Source: Chaetoceros tenuissimus (taxonomy: Eukaryota; Bacillariophyta; Thalassiosirophyceae; Chaetocerotales; Chaetocerotaceae). From it: a DNA stretch of 64,000 bases. Shown one piece after another: positions 62,638 through 64,000 of the stretch. Numbering within the stretch: the first letter of the stretch is position 1; each line of letters starts with the position of its first letter. A program made the position numbers and the translations under genes. The stretch is from positions 2,666,001 to 2,730,000 of the forward strand of contig BLLK01000069.1 in NCBI GenBank assembly GCA_021927905.1, read 5' to 3'. The notes beneath the pieces are model-generated. The model was not told the origin of the DNA, did no database searches, and worked only from the letters and a program-made list of their open reading frames with translations.

Positions 62638-63819
62638 ATGAGCTCCTATTACAACGAAGATGAGTCTTATGTCGATAGTTTGAGTCTTCTGCTCCGTTCA
62701 GAAATAGGTGATGAAGAGGAAGAAGATGAAGGTTGGAATACACTGGACGAACCTGATGACTACTTGTCACCTCATGAAGAAATTGAATTTTTGGATGAGG
62801 AAGGAGACCATTTTGATGTCGGGGCAAACGTAGCTGAGGTGTCAAGACTTACATTAAATACAACACCGACAACAGACACCAGCAGTATTGCAGATAGTGA
62901 AGAAGAAGATGACATACATTATCCCGACACACACAATTTTGGGAGGCAATCACGAGAAAGAAATACATATAGATCTGCATTTGACCGACAACCGTTGATA
63001 GATTTACCTCCGCCACCTACGAATAATTTTTTACATCATGATTCTGATAGACTTCCTCCACCAAGAAGAAATGTTAAAAGAGAAAGAAAATTGCCAAGTG
63101 TAATGCTACAGAAAACAAAAAGTTCCACTTTGAGAAATAACTTTACTGACAAAACATATGGTACATCAACTAGGAAATATCTCGGGTATGATGTTCCTTC
63201 CACACCGCAGAAAAAAGCAGGAAGAATGAAACGAACTCTTAATAGAGCCAATTCTTCAGGATTACCAAATGTAATGATGAGACAAACCAAGACTATGTTA
63301 TTACGTGATAAAGCACAATCACAGCGGTACAATTATAGTTTGAAAACGAAGCCACTTTCAAGATCACCAGAAGTACATTCACAAAGATCTAATCATTACA
63401 AGCCACCTAGGCCACCCTTGAGCAATACGAAGAAGACAAGGAATCAAAAGACAAGACCTCTTCCTTCGGTGGCTACTAGAAAAACTACATCAATGAGACT
63501 ACGAGATATAGATTATTCAACAAAACCTATCCACAAGGTAAAATCACAGGGGAAAATGAAAGAATTACCAGCTGTCGCAACTAGATTGACAACTTCGAGA
63601 AGACTTCGAAACATGAATTATTCAGATGTGATAGAAAAGAGCAAGTCCAGAAGAAATCAGAATACACAACAAAATCTGCCACCTCGACCACAGAGGAAGA
63701 AGTCAGGGCGAACAAGTTATGGTACGTCGGGGCTACCAGCGGTTGCAATGCGACCAACAATGACAATAATGCTTCGAGATCAAGCTCAATCACAAAGATA
63801 TGGTTATAGTGTGAAATGA
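62638..63819 (+). CDS. Basic protein with five copies of an LPxV...TxS..LRD repeat
   Basis: 393 aa from the ATG at 62638 (the open frame extends 11 codons further without ATG). An acidic N terminus (~1-105, EDE runs) is followed by a basic Pro/Arg/Ser region. A repeat core begins near residues 150, 207, 274, 308 and 364: LPSVMLQKTKSSTLRN, LPNVMMRQTKTMLLRD, LPSVATRKTTSMRLRD, LPAVATRLTTSRRLRN, LPAVAMRPTMTIMLRD. Copies 2 and 5 share the extension QSQRY-Y-YS. I do not recognise this repeat. Regular basic short motifs suggest binding to an acidic or filamentous partner such as microtubules, but this is a guess. Confidence 0.75.
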   Translation: MSSYYNEDESYVDSLSLLLRSEIGDEEEEDEGWNTLDEPDDYLSPHEEIEFLDEEGDHFDVGANVAEVSRLTLNTTPTTDTSSIADSEEEDDIHYPDTHNFGRQSRERNTYRSAFDRQPLIDLPPPPTNNFLHHDSDRLPPPRRNVKRERKLPSVMLQKTKSSTLRNNFTDKTYGTSTRKYLGYDVPSTPQKKAGRMKRTLNRANSSGLPNVMMRQTKTMLLRDKAQSQRYNYSLKTKPLSRSPEVHSQRSNHYKPPRPPLSNTKKTRNQKTRPLPSVATRKTTSMRLRDIDYSTKPIHKVKSQGKMKELPAVATRLTTSRRLRNMNYSDVIEKSKSRRNQNTQQNLPPRPQRKKSGRTSYGTSGLPAVAMRPTMTIMLRDQAQSQRYGYSVK

Positions 63820-63861
63820 GGTTTCAAAATTGAGGGGACAATATTTTTTGATAATCCTAGC

Positions 63862-64000
63862 ATGAAAAAAGAAAGAGTAATGCATAGATCACGATCAAAT
63901 TCGGATGAGAATTCTGTTTCAAAGAAGGCCAGACGAGTCTTGTCAGATAACAAATGTCACAACAACAAAAGAATGACAATGCAGTGGATTCTCTCCGACC
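63862..64000 (+). CDS. Possible start of another gene, cut by the right edge
   Basis: From the ATG at 63862 the frame is open for 46 codons to the window end. The product start is basic (RSRSNSDENSVSKKARR). It lies 42 nt after the stop of the repeat protein, so it could also be a 3' UTR coincidence. Confidence 0.3.
   Translation, partial: MKKERVMHRSRSNSDENSVSKKARRVLSDNKCHNNKRMTMQWILSD

Noticed and set aside
1-64000. Transposon, retroelement, viral insertion or CRISPR array
   Set aside because: No reverse transcriptase, integrase, transposase, capsid or polymerase motifs, no long terminal repeats and no regularly spaced repeats were seen on either strand.

Overview
The window is a gene-dense stretch of nuclear DNA from a photosynthetic stramenopile, most likely a centric diatom. 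Four things point there. Several proteins start with a signal peptide followed by the diatom plastid motif (ASAF|AP or close variants such as AAF|AP and SNGF|IS), as at 43900, 60648 and 17629. Genes carry few, short GT-AG introns (about 64-136 nt, usually GTAAGT donors). Intergenic gaps are small and AT-rich. There is an enkurin gene, which implies 9+2 flagella; among diatoms only centric ones make flagellate gametes. Genus is not determined; Chaetoceros- or Thalassiosirales-like is a guess.

Layout. 1-9.7 kb: a myo-inositol oxygenase gene cut by the left edge, two neighbouring related ankyrin/coiled-coil genes with secretory or plastid leaders, a membrane protein with two SET-like domains and an SGNH hydrolase. 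10-18.8 kb: a 1560-aa polytopic class 3 lipase in five exons, an organelle-targeted purine 5'-nucleotidase and a bactofilin-like protein with a targeting leader. 18.9-26.2 kb: SF3B3 (splicing), divergent from a Tudor-like protein carrying the helical domain of DNA-base hypermodification enzymes, then a conserved unknown. 26.5-33.4 kb: an Eps15-like endocytic scaffold, an SFI1-like protein and enkurin, all on the minus strand. 33.5-43.4 kb: a 1489-aa protein joining a BPI/TULIP-like ectodomain to PqiA-type membrane domains, a large ankyrin/RS protein and a DMT-family transporter. 43.9-53.6 kb: a plastid-targeted methyltransferase, a 1545-aa acidic coiled-coil protein, a zinc-ligand-less gamma-carbonic-anhydrase-like complex I subunit, a 2OG-Fe(II) dioxygenase and an acyl-protein thioesterase. 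54.7-64 kb: a two-finger RanBP2-type protein, proteasome ATPase RPT1, a thioredoxin-like ferredoxin, a membrane protein with an arginine- and lysine-rich tail, a strongly codon-biased plastid protein, a small secreted protein, a gamma-glutamylcyclotransferase and a protein built on five copies of an unfamiliar repeat.

Most genes are independent housekeeping or lineage-specific units; I see no operon-like system. The most notable items are the DNA-hypermodification helical domain fused to chromatin-reader-like modules (23252-25060), the TULIP-PqiA fusion, which looks like a lipid-transfer machine in one polypeptide (33532-38146), and the targeted bactofilin (17629-18811). No CRISPR array, rRNA, tRNA or intact transposon was found by eye. 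Exon boundaries were worked out by hand from splice signals, reading phase and remembered family conservation, so treat them as models.
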